Source: Zygnema circumcarinatum (lineage: Eukaryota > Streptophyta > Zygnematophyceae > Zygnematales > Zygnemataceae). Taken from it: 21,207 nucleotides of DNA. The translations under genes and the position numbers were made by a program. Within the stretch, counting starts at the first letter, position 1. Each line of letters opens with the position of its first letter. Location: contig CM074809.1 in assembly GCA_037447605.1 (NCBI GenBank), positions 2,042,484-2,063,690 of the forward strand, written 5' to 3'. This document shows, one piece after another, positions 1 to 8,335 of the stretch. Under the pieces are notes generated by a model, which was not told where the DNA came from, did not search any database, and saw only the letters and a program-made list of their open reading frames with translations.

Positions 1-1
1 A

Positions 2-436
2 GCCAGGCAGCCTATCGTCAAGGATCATCAGATTGTGAGCTTCCTCCGAGGTTTGCCGAGCCGGTTTGCACCAACTATCAACTCCCTGAAAACCCTGCTC
101 GTCAAAAATACGCTTACTCTTGAGGAAGTGATAATGCGAGTGAGAGCGGAGGAGAGCACGATCAAAGGGACGAAGAGGTCCACCTCGGAGGACGTGATGG
201 CGATCGACCAGCGGAGACCTCAGAAGAACAGTGGAGCGCCGGCACGACTTTGCAACTTTTGCAAACGCAAAGGTCACCTTGAAGCCGAATGTCGAACCAA
301 GAAGGCTGCCCAGGGCAACGTACCGACCCCGAGCGCACCCAAGAAGGACGGCAAAGGCAAGGCAAAGGAGATCATCTGCTGCTGCGCGCAATCGTACCGA
401 CAATATATTGGCCGAACCGCACTCAAGCAGATGTAG
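2..436 (+). pseudogene. gag: copia A gag, C-terminal part with CCHC zinc knuckle
   Basis: One frame is open from base 2 to the stop at 434-436. The first half matches the helical capsid region of copia Gag (FLRGLPSRFAPTINSLK, then LTLEEVIMRVRAEE). It is followed by a lysine-rich stretch and a CCHC zinc knuckle, CNFCKRKGHLEAEC, with C-X2-C-X4-H-X4-C spacing, which binds element RNA in the virus-like particle. A lysine/glycine-rich tail follows. In an intact copia element this frame would run on into protease. Here it stops at 434-436 and protease resumes near 546 in another frame, so a break lies between. The N-terminus is outside the window. There is no true start codon here because this is an internal part of a polyprotein. 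Confidence 0.85.
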
Positions 437-545
437 CTCGCTATGAGCCGCCGAAGTCCGTCGGGCTAGGGTGAAGCAAAAAGCACGCTGTTATTTGTGT
501 AAATCAAATTCCCCCGCTTAATGAAACACTATCTACTATCTGCCG

Positions 546-892
546 TGGCTTATAGACCAGGTGCTTCTGGGCACATGTGCAAATGGCTGTAAGTCTCTAT
601 CTTTCACATGCAGATGCCGGATGAGTCAATGCAGCGTGACGCCGCCACGGAGTCCGTGACGCCGTTACACAAGCGAGGAGTAGTCCAAATTCGCCACCAT
701 GCGTGAAGGAACGTTTTCCCAAATCAGGATTGGTAGCGCAAGGTACACCCCAACCCTTAGAAATAACTTCGTTAGTCGACCGCTGGAGCTGATATGAGGG
801 ATATTTAGGCGTAATACCCGCAAATAGTGGTATGGTGAAAAACTGTGAAAAACTCGTGTCGAGGGACCCAGCCAGGGCTCTACTACCTAGAT
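546..892 (+). pseudogene. copia A aspartic protease and downstream linker, frameshifted
   Basis: Codons from 546 read W-L-I-D. After a one-base shift at 558, codons from 560 read G-A-S-G-H-M-C. Together this is the copia protease active site (W-x-x-D-S-G-A-S-x-H), with the Ser codon damaged. Further on, about 752-795, the codons L-R-N-N-F-V-S match the conserved segment that ends this protease in copia elements. GLYYLD at 875-892 matches the short G-L-Y-x-L motif just upstream of the GAG-pre-integrase domain. Three motifs in the right order and spacing make the assignment fairly safe despite the broken frame. The active enzyme would cleave the Gag-Pol polyprotein; this copy cannot. Confidence 0.65.
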
Positions 893-1454
893 CGAAACCG
901 GTAAAACGGGAATTATCGCATCCGCCGCTGAAATGGGCGCGAAGCGCCGCGGGGAGTCTCGTACGCTTCCGATAGTGCGCACTCGAATCCCCAACCTCGC
1001 GGAACGGGTTCGAAAAACTGAAGGAAAGTGGATCGACCGCGAATCAGTCCTAGTGGAGCCATTGCGACAATGGCGAGTCTGAACCGCACTCCACGCGCTG
1101 CGCAACCAAATGACCATGGCCAGCCCAAATAAAGATCTTTACTCTTTCCGGATGCCATTTTCGACGCAGCCGGAAGCTCGACGAACTTGGCGTAAATCGA
1201 AATCCACGCAGCGCCACCGCATAAAGTGAAAGGACGAGAACACCCGCCGCCAATCGCATGACAAGATATGCTGGGTTATCTGGCTAAGTCCGGGGCCCCA
1301 ATTTTGGTCGACGCGCCCGCGACCTTTACGACATGACAATGATGGTCGTTCGCTGCCCCGGGCGGCGCCGCCATGAAATTTACCAAAGCAGTAAGGAGTC
1401 GTAAGATTCAATGGGGATTGGAAGTCCGCATATCGGCTCCGATTCAGTCTCCGG
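893..1454. other. unassigned 560-bp stretch inside copia A
   Basis: Only about 40-60 codons are usually found between the G-L-Y-x-L motif and the GAG-pre-integrase domain, so roughly 400 bp here is in excess. I see no coding motif, LTR terminus or inverted repeat. Opposite-strand open frames of 76-108 codons overlap here but resemble nothing I recognise. It may be a small insertion or very decayed element sequence. Confidence 0.35.
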
Positions 1455-1590
1455 GACCGTGGCAACGCGACTGGGCACTGGCTGCAATGGCCGTCCGAGA
1501 CCCTTCTTTGCTTACTCGTGTGAGCCTCGCCTCGAGGTTTTCCCCGCCACGCCTCGCCAAAACGGAGAAGTCAGCTCGCATCGTATATGT
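1455..1590 (+). pseudogene. possible GAG-pre-integrase (HHCC) remnant of copia A
   Basis: Around 1458-1510 the codons W-Q-R-D-W-A-L-A-A-M-A resemble the W-H-x-R-L-G-H-L start of the copia GAG-pre-integrase domain with a base lost. The following reading contains S-C-E-P and F-P-A-T-P, reminiscent of the C-x-x-C and P-F-P end of that domain. It lies immediately before the integrase core, where the domain belongs. The match is weak and the frame is broken, so it rests mainly on position. Confidence 0.4.
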
Positions 1591-1595
1591 AGGTA

Positions 1596-2480
1596 GTGCG
1601 ACTCCATCGCCACCCCTTCCCGACCCACGGCGCGGAGACGTTCCGCGCAACACGGAGGTTGGAGCTCGTTCACAGCGACATCTGTGGACCGATCACTCCA
1701 GAGACGAAGGGAGGATCGAGGTACTTCATCACATTCCTTGATGACTACTCAAGGAAGATCTGGGTTGCGCTATTGAAGCACAAGAGCGAGGCATTCAACA
1801 CCTTTCGTACTTGGCAGATCGAGGTAGAAAGGCAGTCCGGCGAGAGGATTCAGAGATTCCGGACGGATAATGGGGGAGAATATAAATCCCTCCAATTCTC
1901 TGAATATCTCAAGTCCCTTGGGATCCGACATGAGTTCACGGCCCCTGTGAAATGCAAATGAGCGTCTTGAGCAAATGTAGAGTGAACTCGCACTGCCACA
2001 TGACACGTCGATGTTATGAGTCAAATTCTTCTCTTTAAATTTTGGGAGAAGCCATCCTCACGGCTGCCTATATCCTAGAATCAGATGTCCCTCCGCCCTC
2101 AAGGATCACAGAAAGTACCGGAGAGATGTGGAGGGAGGAAGCCCAGACGATTCAAGATTTCATTTAGTATTCGCTCATGCTGGATAGCTTACTTCCAAAG
2201 AGCAAGCGCGCATTTACCTAAGTTCAAGCTCCTCGCAGAGGAGAATTCCCGCCATTTCCTTGGCTACAACGCACTTCTACTGGACTTCTTATCGCCTCGA
2301 ATCCGCCCACAGAGAAGGTCCCGACAAGTCGCACTACCGCTGAGGACCTCAAGAAGGAGACGCAGCACGCAAGGACTCGAAAGTGGAGCCGCCTCGACCA
2401 TAGAATTTCCCGCTGAGGGATATTCGGGAGGTGAGGATCTGGCCTTACCGCCCTCCTTCCCCTTCAATCTAACGGACTAA
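1596..2480 (+). pseudogene. copia A integrase (rve core and C-terminal region), broken
   Basis: A 121-codon open frame (1596-1961) carries the retroviral-type integrase core. The first catalytic Asp is in VHSDICGP (codon 1677-1679) and the second in RTDNGGEY (codon 1866-1868), followed by GIRHEFTAP. The stretch that should carry the catalytic Glu (S-P-Q-x-N-G-x-x-E-R) is replaced by an early stop at 1959-1961. Sequence similar to the copia continuation resumes out of frame: a shifted F-W-G-E-A-I-L-T-A-A-Y segment near 2037-2075, then pieces of the C-terminal domain including F-L-G-Y near 2260. Integrase inserts element cDNA into the chromosome; without its Glu and with several shifts this copy is inactive. 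Confidence 0.85.
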
Positions 2481-2757
2481 AAACCCACGCCGGTGTCAGC
2501 CACGCGGAGGAGAGAGGCCTTCAAGAGGGAAGCTACTCGACCGCATTCCCGAGGAATGTACTGAAGAAACCTGTCCGGGATCTGACAACGATCGTATTAT
2601 CACCGGGTTGATGGTGAAGCGGGAGGAGCTCCCTAACAAGCAGTACAACCCAAATGGGGTACCGCTGCATGGGATGGACCCACCCCGTAGCCAACGCTAA
2701 GGGGTTTACACCTCTTAACCACGGACAAAACCACCTTGGAGGCCCAGGAACAAGCCT
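2481..2757 (+). pseudogene. copia A integrase-RT linker, degenerate
   Basis: This stretch joins the integrase and RT remnants of element A. Copia polyproteins have a poorly conserved hydrophilic linker here. Proline- and charge-rich readings fit that, but no motif is diagnostic. Assigned by position only. Confidence 0.4.
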
Positions 2758-3860
2758 GTGAAATACGGGGATTTCGGTCCAAGGAACCCATGGACTCAGA
2801 GGGGGAAGAGGCCGAGGGGAAACCCAGAAAAGGTACCCCTTGACTCAGCCGACTTCACAGGAATGGCACTTTGCCTTATGGCACATTTCGAGGAGCCGCC
2901 TACCTATTCCGACGCATTGGATGGAGCGGACGCAGCGAAGTGGAGAGTCGCCATAGATAGCGAGCTGAATAGTCTTAAGGAGAATGGGACATGGCGGCTA
3001 GAGAAGCTGCCCCCAGGACGCAAGGCAATCGGCTGCAAGTGGGTGTTTAAAGTCAAACGGAAATCAGATGGGAGTGTAGATAGGTTCAAGGCACGGCTAG
3101 TGGCGAAAGGTTTCGCGCAGAAATTCGGAATTGATTATTCTGAAACCTTTGCACCCGTAGTCAAGTTCAACTCACTGCGCGCATTGATTTCGATCGCGGC
3201 GGACGAAGGGATGCACGTCCACCTCAGCTGGACATCAAAACGGCATTTCTTTATGGAGATCTCGAGGAGGAGATCTACATGCAGCAACCGGAGGGAACGG
3301 TTGAACCAGGAGCAGAGCACCTCGTCTGCAGACTTGTCAAGAGCCTATACGGCCGTAAAACAAGCACGGTGAATTTGGTACCGTAAAAATCCACGAACCG
3401 CCTACATCAAGAATGGCTTCACGCCGCTCAACGCACCACCGTGTACACGCTAAAGGGAGGAGACTACGCCGTATGTTCTGTAGGTGCATTCACGTGATGA
3501 CCCTCATCATTGTGAGTTCCTCTGCGAAGAGCATCAGGCCCCAAGGACCTTCTAAAGCAGAATTTTCGTGATGTCGATCTCGCCCTCAAGGGAATACCTC
3601 AAGATCCGTGCCTTAAGAGGGAGTCTGCTTGTTCCTCGGGCCAGAGAAGCACGCCAAGGAAGTCTTGGCTAAGTTCAACATGGAGCAAATGTTCACCATG
3701 CTCCACTCCCCATGGACGGCAAATGAGCTCACCGACATGAGCCCTCGTGACGGAGTAAGGCTGAGGGGCGCTGAGATGATGCAGTACTGCATTGCACGCT
3801 CGCCATCTAAGAGCCTAATGTACCTTACAGGAAAAGGAACGCTACCGATCCGGCGAAGCG
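2758..3860 (+). pseudogene. copia A reverse transcriptase, frameshifted
   Basis: The frame at 2758-3372 enters the copia RT domain (RVT_2) at about 2890: A-K-W-R-V-A-I-D-S-E, then ENGTWRLEKLP, AIGCKWVFKVK, then the R-L-V-A-K-G and DYSETFAPV segments. A frameshift near 3227 moves the next conserved block (QLDIKTAFLYGDLEEEIYMQ, holding the first catalytic Asp) into another frame. A damaged D-D-L-I-I-V-S-S segment near 3497-3522 marks the Y-V-D-D catalytic site, with the preceding residues altered. The end of the domain is seen in the frame at 3629-3934 (AKEVLAKFNMEQ). All expected blocks are present in order, but at least three frames are needed to read them, so no working enzyme is made. Confidence 0.85.
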
Positions 3861-3929
3861 CCAAGACGGCCTGTGCACATGGAGAATCCAGGCTAAGCAT
3901 TGGGAGGCAAATAAGAGAATCTTTCGACA

Positions 3930-4440
3930 TCTAAAAGGGACGTCCCACATGACACTACTTCGCTCGAGAGGGGCGCTGCGCCTGCTGCGTTCTGATACAC
4001 GGATGCGTATAGTGGAGGAGACCCGCATACCGGGCGTAAGTCCACTCTCGTGATACGCTGTGATCTCAACGCTGAGGTTTCACCCTCGCGGGTCTTCACT
4101 GGCTGATACCGCGGCCTGGCCGAAAAATCGGGGCTGCACAATACGCAGGGCCGCGATGTCACGCGCCGCCGCAGAGGCGGCCCGGGTCAGGCACTACTCT
4201 TCTGGTGAATGGAAGACCACGCATTCCCTTGCATATCCTGACGGACAACAAATCCTCCATCGCGCTGATCGAGAATCCCGTATTTCATAGGCGAAGCAAA
4301 CATATTAAGATCCAGCACCACTACACGCGAGATCTAGTGGAGGCGGGCGAGATCGCGGTGTCTTTTGTGAAGACCAAAGATACGTCAGCAGTATACGCGA
4401 CTGCGGGGGTCAACGGGACTGGAATTACAAAAGGGAGTGA
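3930..4440 (+). pseudogene. copia A RNase H, broken
   Basis: The first half is scrambled, but a reading near 3990-4080 (T-D-A-Y-S-G-G-D-P) resembles the D-A-D-W-x-G-D start of copia RNase H, which contains the first catalytic Asp. The second half is an open frame (4205-4507) with the catalytic TDNKSSIALIENP, then F-H-R-R-S-K-H-I and the strongly conserved H-Y-T-R-D-L-V-E. It ends near FVKTKD, after which the usual A-D-x-x-T-K segment is disturbed. RNase H degrades the RNA strand during reverse transcription. It sits last in pol, as expected for copia. Confidence 0.78.
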
Positions 4441-5320
4441 ACATCGCCCCCTCCTCAATCTCGGGTCCCTTTGTGGCCTTGCACCCCAAGAAATGTCAGA
4501 CGACTAGAGGCCGTACAACGCTTGGGCTTTATAGTTCTGTAAATGGATACGAACTAGACGCCAACATGAAGCTTATTGCGTCAGGTCAATTAAATGCGAC
4601 GCGATAAGTTCGGGACCGCGACATGACGAAACGGAGTATCGGCGCTGCCGTGGGCGACGCTGACGAGCATGCCGCGCACTTTTCTACCGTACAGGCGCTG
4701 CTGCGCGAAGCGCCGCTGGTGACGCCAAGTCCCGAGAGATGTGCACGGACGCTGACGCAGGAGGCCAGCGAGCCGCTAAGTTCAGAATCAGACGCGCGCC
4801 ACAACTCCACTACTCCGGACGGGCTCGGCCGCGCCTGGGCGAGGACCGGGTCCGCAGACGCAGCTTTGGCCGAACGCTACCGGGCTCTTGACCCGCATTT
4901 TACCCCGGCCAGGCTGGGCGCGACAAAGTCGTCCACAGGATTGCCAATGCAGCCTTACCAGAAAGATATGGTAGCAGCGCATTCCTCGAAAGTGTAGCAA
5001 CCCTCATACCACCACGCTAACGGGGTGCAGTTTAGTTGAGGCCCCATTCAGAAGTAATGTATATGAGTGTTACCGCTACCTGGGAAATAAGCTGGTACAG
5101 CTGCATTAAGCAAACCTGGGGTCGCTTTTAAATCTGTCAGACTTCACCCAAAGCAAAATCAGAGTTTTATGTCCGTGGGGCTTTCTCTATCTTGACGCCT
5201 CTTGTCTTGCATCCGCCTTTGAGCTTTCCCTTTCTCGCATTAAACAAATACCGCTGAAGACGCCTACCTAATTCTCAAGAGCTGAGCTCGAGGCTTAATT
5301 GCCGGTAGCGGTTCCACCCA
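4441..5320. other. unassigned spacer between copia A and the R LTR
   Basis: If A has a 3' LTR it should start here, and if the R LTR were complete it should end here. I could align neither: there is no second copy of any A LTR in the window, and comparison with the complete LTR S gives no convincing match left of about 5320. The part at 4600-5000 is GC-rich and contains an open frame (separate entry). The part at 5000-5320 is more AT-rich and featureless to me. Confidence 0.4.
4623..4997 (+). CDS. unrecognised 124-codon open frame, GC-rich
   Basis: ATG at 4623 and TAG at 4995-4997 enclose an uninterrupted frame in a region where real coding remnants are mostly broken. The product is Ala/Ser/Thr- and Arg-rich, has no Cys-His motif, signal peptide or membrane segment, and matches no retroelement domain I know. 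Many codons end in G or C, which fits the local composition as well as coding. It may be chance in GC-rich DNA, where stops are rare, a captured host exon, or part of an LTR or untranslated region. There is no adjacent gene to support a function. Confidence 0.2.
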   Translation: MTKRSIGAAVGDADEHAAHFSTVQALLREAPLVTPSPERCARTLTQEASEPLSSESDARHNSTTPDGLGRAWARTGSADAALAERYRALDPHFTPARLGATKSSTGLPMQPYQKDMVAAHSSKV

Positions 5321-5460
5321 ATGGAATTACTAACAATCGCATCAATCGATTGGCTCCACCGGCTATTTTGATGCCTTGCCTTGCCAAATCGTGATCATAC
5401 GCTTATTTGCACACTTTAAAGTTCTAGAAATGGTCCCTGGGGACGTTCGGCCAGACAATG
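5321..5460 (-). mobile_element. R-family LTR, inner fragment (left of nested solo LTR)
   Basis: This stretch repeats 6255-6405 of solo LTR S in the same orientation. Best-conserved is the run GATGCCTTGCCTTGCCAAATC at 5369-5389, seen in S at about 6317-6337. The fragment ends at CAATG (5456-5460), exactly where S begins. The same LTR continues on the other side of S at 6489. Left of about 5320 the match with S is lost, so the LTR is either truncated there or too diverged to follow by eye. Confidence 0.75.
5456..5460. repeat. target-site duplication CAATG, left copy (solo LTR S)
   Basis: CAATG here and at 6489-6493 directly flanks the 1028-bp LTR. The undisturbed site, ACAATG in the homologous LTR, is seen at 6400-6405 inside S itself. 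Confidence 0.8.
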
Positions 5461-6488
5461 TGTTGTTGCAAATACTCTCCTTGGGCGCGTAATGCTTACT
5501 TCTTTACCAGTAACTCGACATTTTCAACGCACTGCTCAATCACACAAAAAGACACTAAACGCAAAGCAGAACAACCTCGAAATATGAAAATGTAAGGAGA
5601 AAGCCACCAGCCTAAAACTCCTTAAGATAAAGATGAAATACAACTTGACAACACTAGAGCCAAGCTTCAAGCACCTCTCTCAAGCTACGTGAATAAACCA
5701 CCCACTACAAGCTGAACTCTTCCCACTATCTTCTTGGCCCTAAGCAAGATAGCCTCACTCCCCAATGTGAGTCACGAGAAGGTTAACTTCTACCATACAA
5801 TCTAACCCTTAAATACAATATGTCGCCATAATAGACATTGTCATGTCACGGCCGCACATGCTGGGCCGCCTTGCAAGACCCTTCTCCCGATCCTACTCTC
5901 GCGCCGTCGGATCCTGCTCAGCTTGCACGGATCCAGCACATCGATGCCGTCAGATCCGCCTCAGCCTTATCTCCATCCGAGTCCTCCACCGTAGGATCTG
6001 ACTCCTCATTACTTGGCGTCATGTGGGACCCCGTAAGCCTACGAGCGCCACCGACCTAGGCCGTACAGGCCTTCCCTTTAACCCGATACGTGGCGCCTTC
6101 CGATTCGCCACGGTCCTCCAAATGAATCATTGCTGACTCCGTACCTTGTCAGTTCTGCTCCGCGCGCTGATTCGCGCCTCGTCACGTCCCGATTTGTCGC
6201 GTCGCGCCACGTCACATCTGACTCCGCCACGCCGCGCCTCGCCACCGACCAATGTCCGTACACCCATGGTCCTGGCTTTACAAACCGTACCACTGATTGG
6301 CTCCACCGACATTCTGATGCCTTGCCTTGCCAAATCAGACTCTGCGCGCTATACGCACACCCCTTAAAGACTTGTACGGTCGCCTAGACGCCCCTCCGTA
6401 CAATGTCGACAACATGAGCACACCCCTCCTTAGAACTTAGTACCAACAACTTAGTGTACAACTAGTTCCTAACTACTTTACACTAACA
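5461..6488 (-). mobile_element. solo LTR S, complete, copia-type, inserted in the R LTR
   Basis: Read on the - strand it begins TGTTAGTGTAAAG (from 6488) and ends CAACAACA (at 5461), giving TG...CA ends with a short imperfect inverted repeat, and both sides carry CAATG. There is no internal region, so this is a solo LTR, presumably left by LTR-LTR recombination. Its U3 is GC-rich with several GGATC-x-GACGG-like repeats (about 5890-6010). On the - strand a TAAGGAGTTTTAGGC segment (5610-5624) followed by a CTTTCTCC run matches the same segment of the B LTR at 7280-7305, marking a shared core promoter or transcript start region. The start is nearly identical to that of the R LTR, so S and R belong to one family. 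Confidence 0.8.
5607..5630 (-). promoter_or_regulatory. probable core promoter of solo LTR S
   Basis: The - strand reads TTTATCTTAAGGAGTTTTAGGC, aligning with the TATA-containing TTATTATAAAAAGG-AGTTTTAGGC of the B LTR (7268-7291). The TATA box itself is degraded here, while the downstream AGTTTTAGGC and a CTTTCTCC run are kept. A second TATA-like TATTTAAGG lies upstream at 5807-5815. Confidence 0.4.
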
Positions 6489-6528
6489 CAATGTAGACAT
6501 CATGAGCACACCCCTCCTTAGAACTTAG
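6489..6528 (-). mobile_element. R-family LTR, middle fragment between S and B
   Basis: These 40 bp continue the R LTR. The first five bases are the CAATG duplication and the last five (CTTAG) are the target duplication of element B. The content equals 6401-6440 of S with a few differences. Confidence 0.75.
6524..6528. repeat. target-site duplication CTTAG, left copy (element B)
   Basis: CTTAG precedes the 5' LTR of B and follows its 3' LTR at 19998-20002. The uninterrupted site, GAACTTAGTACCAAC, is preserved in the related LTR S at about 6433-6447. Confidence 0.85.
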
Positions 6529-7507
6529 TGTTAGTGTTAGTGTATGATAGTTAGACATTACATTGGACACACTAACTTGTTGTGGTACTCAGTTGTTGAA
6601 CATGAGACTCACGCTAGGCGTGGTGTAGCACACAGATTTAGTGATAGCCGGTGTTGACTTGGCTGAAGTGCAGCGAGTCTTGTAGTTCGAGCTTGGTAGT
6701 TAGTCGCGGCGTGGCAGTGCTTGACATCACCAGGGCTGGCGCTACTTTGATGAGCTTGTGGCCTTGTGTGCAAAGCGCGGAAGCGGAAAGTTACTTGGCG
6801 GCGGAAGCGACATGGGAGATACTTAGCGGAGTCCCGGAATGCGCCCGTGGACCACGCACTCGTGATGTGGGTCCGCTGGATTCGTATGCAGTAGAAGTGT
6901 GGCGGAGGAATGCGCTAGGAAAGGCGTGGCGAGCTATGCGGGCAGCTATGCAGACGGGGCAAGAAACTAGGTCGGTGTCGTGCGTGGGTTTCTTGAGGCC
7001 ACTCTCGATTAGCTATTCTTGAGAGTCGCCCACTTTGAAACTCAGTGCATGGGTTTGCAATGGCCGAGAGGCGTGGCGTGAGCATGTGTGTAGCGTCACG
7101 GGCGCCACGCCAACCCATATAGTGCATAGTTTTACTATGGGAAAAATAACCACTACTAGTTACATCTCTTATTACAGTACTGCTGTGCTGTGGGCTGCCT
7201 TCACTTGTGTATTGAGTGGTAAGAGGGACTTGCTGTAGTGGTGGGAGAACTTCATGTGGTGGACATTTTATTATAAAAAGGAGTTTTAGGCGGTGAGCTT
7301 TCTCCTACACTTCTCTCGATTGATTTCCGCTGTGCTTATCTCTGGTGTTCATTCGGTGAGTTATGGGAGATGAGTGAATTGAGATATTGCCTTGAGAGTG
7401 TAAGAGTGGGAATGTCTACGCCGGTGGGAACCACGAGTTCACGTGGAGGGTGACCTGCGAGGAGGTGTTCTTGCGGGAGCAGCGGGGATCAGTCCCCACT
7501 CCCAGCA
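6529..7507 (+). repeat. copia B 5' LTR
   Basis: It starts TGTTAGTGTTAG and is taken to end in CCCAGCA just before the primer site. It aligns over its whole length with 19034-19997, with identical runs such as TAGTGCATAGTTTTACTATG near 7120-7140 and AATGTCTACGCCGGTGGGAA near 7412-7431. The GC-rich U3 part is much more diverged than the region around the promoter. The last dozen bases differ between the two LTRs, so the 3' end is uncertain by a few bases. Confidence 0.85.
7268..7306 (+). promoter_or_regulatory. copia B LTR core promoter
   Basis: TATAAAAAG at 7272-7280 is a good TATA box. The following GGAGTTTTAGGC and CTTTCTCCT segments are kept in the 3' LTR (19776 onward) and in the related LTR S on the other strand, as expected for a transcription start region under past selection. 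Confidence 0.6.
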
Positions 7508-7509
7508 AC

Positions 7510-7524
7510 TGGTATGAGCCATGG
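7510..7524 (+). other. primer-binding site of copia B (initiator Met tRNA type), 2-nt deletion
   Basis: TGGTATGAGCC follows the LTR by two bases. The usual plant copia site complementary to the 3' end of initiator Met tRNA is TGGTATCAGAGCC, so two bases of the core are missing. The intact site is present in the nested element G at 8287. The loss should weaken minus-strand priming. Confidence 0.7.
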
Positions 7525-7579
7525 TGGCCGAGGGAGGACCACGTGAGTTCAGCATCCCGGCGTTAAATGACTGGGGAGG
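7521..7579 (+). pseudogene. gag: copia B gag, first 20 codons, cut by element G
   Basis: ATG at 7521, overlapping the end of the primer site, opens a frame reading MVAEGGPREF, then SIPALNDWGG, where it is interrupted by the G LTR. An L-N-x-x-x-x-G segment near the N-terminus is typical of copia Gag (retrotran_gag / UBN2-type capsid start). The frame is taken up again after G at 14759 with the same element on the far side, so G sits inside the gag gene. Confidence 0.7.
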
Positions 7580-8284
7580 CGTGGCAACTCTGATCGGAGG
7601 TGTGTGCCAGAGGCGCTCCGTCCTAGTACTCTCACGCGAGCTTGAACCCGGCGTGGCCCAGCGTCAGGGGGCCACCTAGGACGGGGAAGGGTCACAGGAT
7701 GGAGGCTGCCGAGGTTGCAAGGTTACGATGCAGCCTTGATATCTTGGGAACATATATGTATCCCAGCGTCGCCCAGATGTGGTCGAGGATCCGCGAATCC
7801 CGACCACATCTTCCTATACGTTTTAGGCGCGTAACCGTCTTCGATACAATTCACGGGTCACCGTTGATACTTGGACCCAGTGGCATGATCGAACCAGCGC
7901 CCGGCAGCGTAATGGGATCCGGCCGTTACGGCACGTCACGGCGGCGCGCACGCGTCGCGGCAGCCAGCGCCCTTGTGGAATCGCAGTGGCGTTAGTTAGT
8001 TGTACACCTCGACCCCGGTATTCGGTCGAGGGGAGAGTTCGTGTGATCGCCATTGGGCGGCCAGCGCAATCCTCCCATGCTGGTAGGAGGTTAAACGGGG
8101 GAAGCGTAAAGGGGCGTGGGTGACTATCGTCACCCAACCAACGTACCGGCATTCGGTTGCACCCCTGACCAGGGCTGCTCCCCACTCTGAAGCTCGCTCG
8201 CTCTTGCTCTCGCCCTCTCGCTGAACTCTGAGTGCTGGTGTGTTATTCCGCGCAGGCTGAAGGAGTTAGATTTCAGCCGTGACA
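7580..8284 (+). repeat. gypsy G 5' LTR
   Basis: It aligns with 14063-14758. Shared anchors include AGAGGCGCTCCGTCCTAGTA near 7610-7629 and CACCCAACCAACGTACCGGC near 8131-8150. The first base is C where the 3' LTR has T of the TG terminus. It ends GTGACA just before the primer site. A CT-rich tract at about 8180-8225 resembles the pyrimidine patches of plant promoters. Between anchors the two LTRs differ by many indels. Confidence 0.88.
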
Positions 8285-8286
8285 TT

Positions 8287-8297
8287 TGGTATCAGAG
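8287..8297 (+). other. primer-binding site of gypsy G (initiator Met tRNA)
   Basis: TGGTATCAGAG lies two bases after the LTR end, at the expected place, and is the standard site complementary to the 3' end of initiator Met tRNA. Confidence 0.85.
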
Positions 8298-8335
8298 AAG
8301 GGTTTCTTTTCTTTTTGGGAAGGAACCTGTTGGTC

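Larger units (their letters stand above)
1..4440 (+). mobile_element. Ty1/copia retrotransposon A, left-truncated by the window and decayed
   Basis: Fragments of gag, protease, GAG-pre-integrase, integrase, reverse transcriptase and RNase H lie in this order on the + strand. Integrase before RT is the order that defines Ty1/copia. All parts are in different frames or contain stops, so the element is dead as written. The 5' LTR and start of gag would lie left of the window. No second LTR copy is visible, so the 3' boundary near 4440 is set only by where RNase H-like sequence stops. A short purine run at about 4427-4437 followed by TG could be a polypurine tract and LTR start, but nothing confirms it. 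Its integrase differs clearly from that of element B, so A and B are separate lineages. Confidence 0.85.
6413..6528. repeat. 88-bp-offset direct repeat, explained by nested LTRs
   Basis: A 28-bp sequence beginning CATGAGCACACCCC at 6413-6440 recurs exactly at 6501-6528. The first copy is near the start of solo LTR S and the second is the same part of the older R LTR into which S inserted. The spacing of 88 bp equals the distance of the S insertion site from the LTR end. Confidence 0.75.

Noticed and set aside
1139-1465. 108-codon open frame on the - strand in the unassigned part of A
   Set aside because: No motif, no supporting neighbour, and several overlapping frames of similar length exist in this GC-rich stretch.
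6078-6333. Arg-rich overlapping open frames on the - strand
   Set aside because: They lie in the GC-rich U3 of solo LTR S and contain repeated short CG-rich motifs, not a protein pattern.
6413-6528. Possible tandem repeat or satellite of 88 bp
   Set aside because: Only two copies exist, and their position is fully explained by S having inserted into the same-family R LTR with CAATG duplications.
6529-6545. TGTTAG repeats as telomere-like or microsatellite sequence
   Set aside because: Only two units are present and they form the LTR terminus, repeated at 19034.
8287-8297. Possible tRNA fragment
   Set aside because: The sequence is complementary to the initiator Met tRNA 3' end and lies two bases after an LTR, so it is a primer-binding site and not a tRNA gene.
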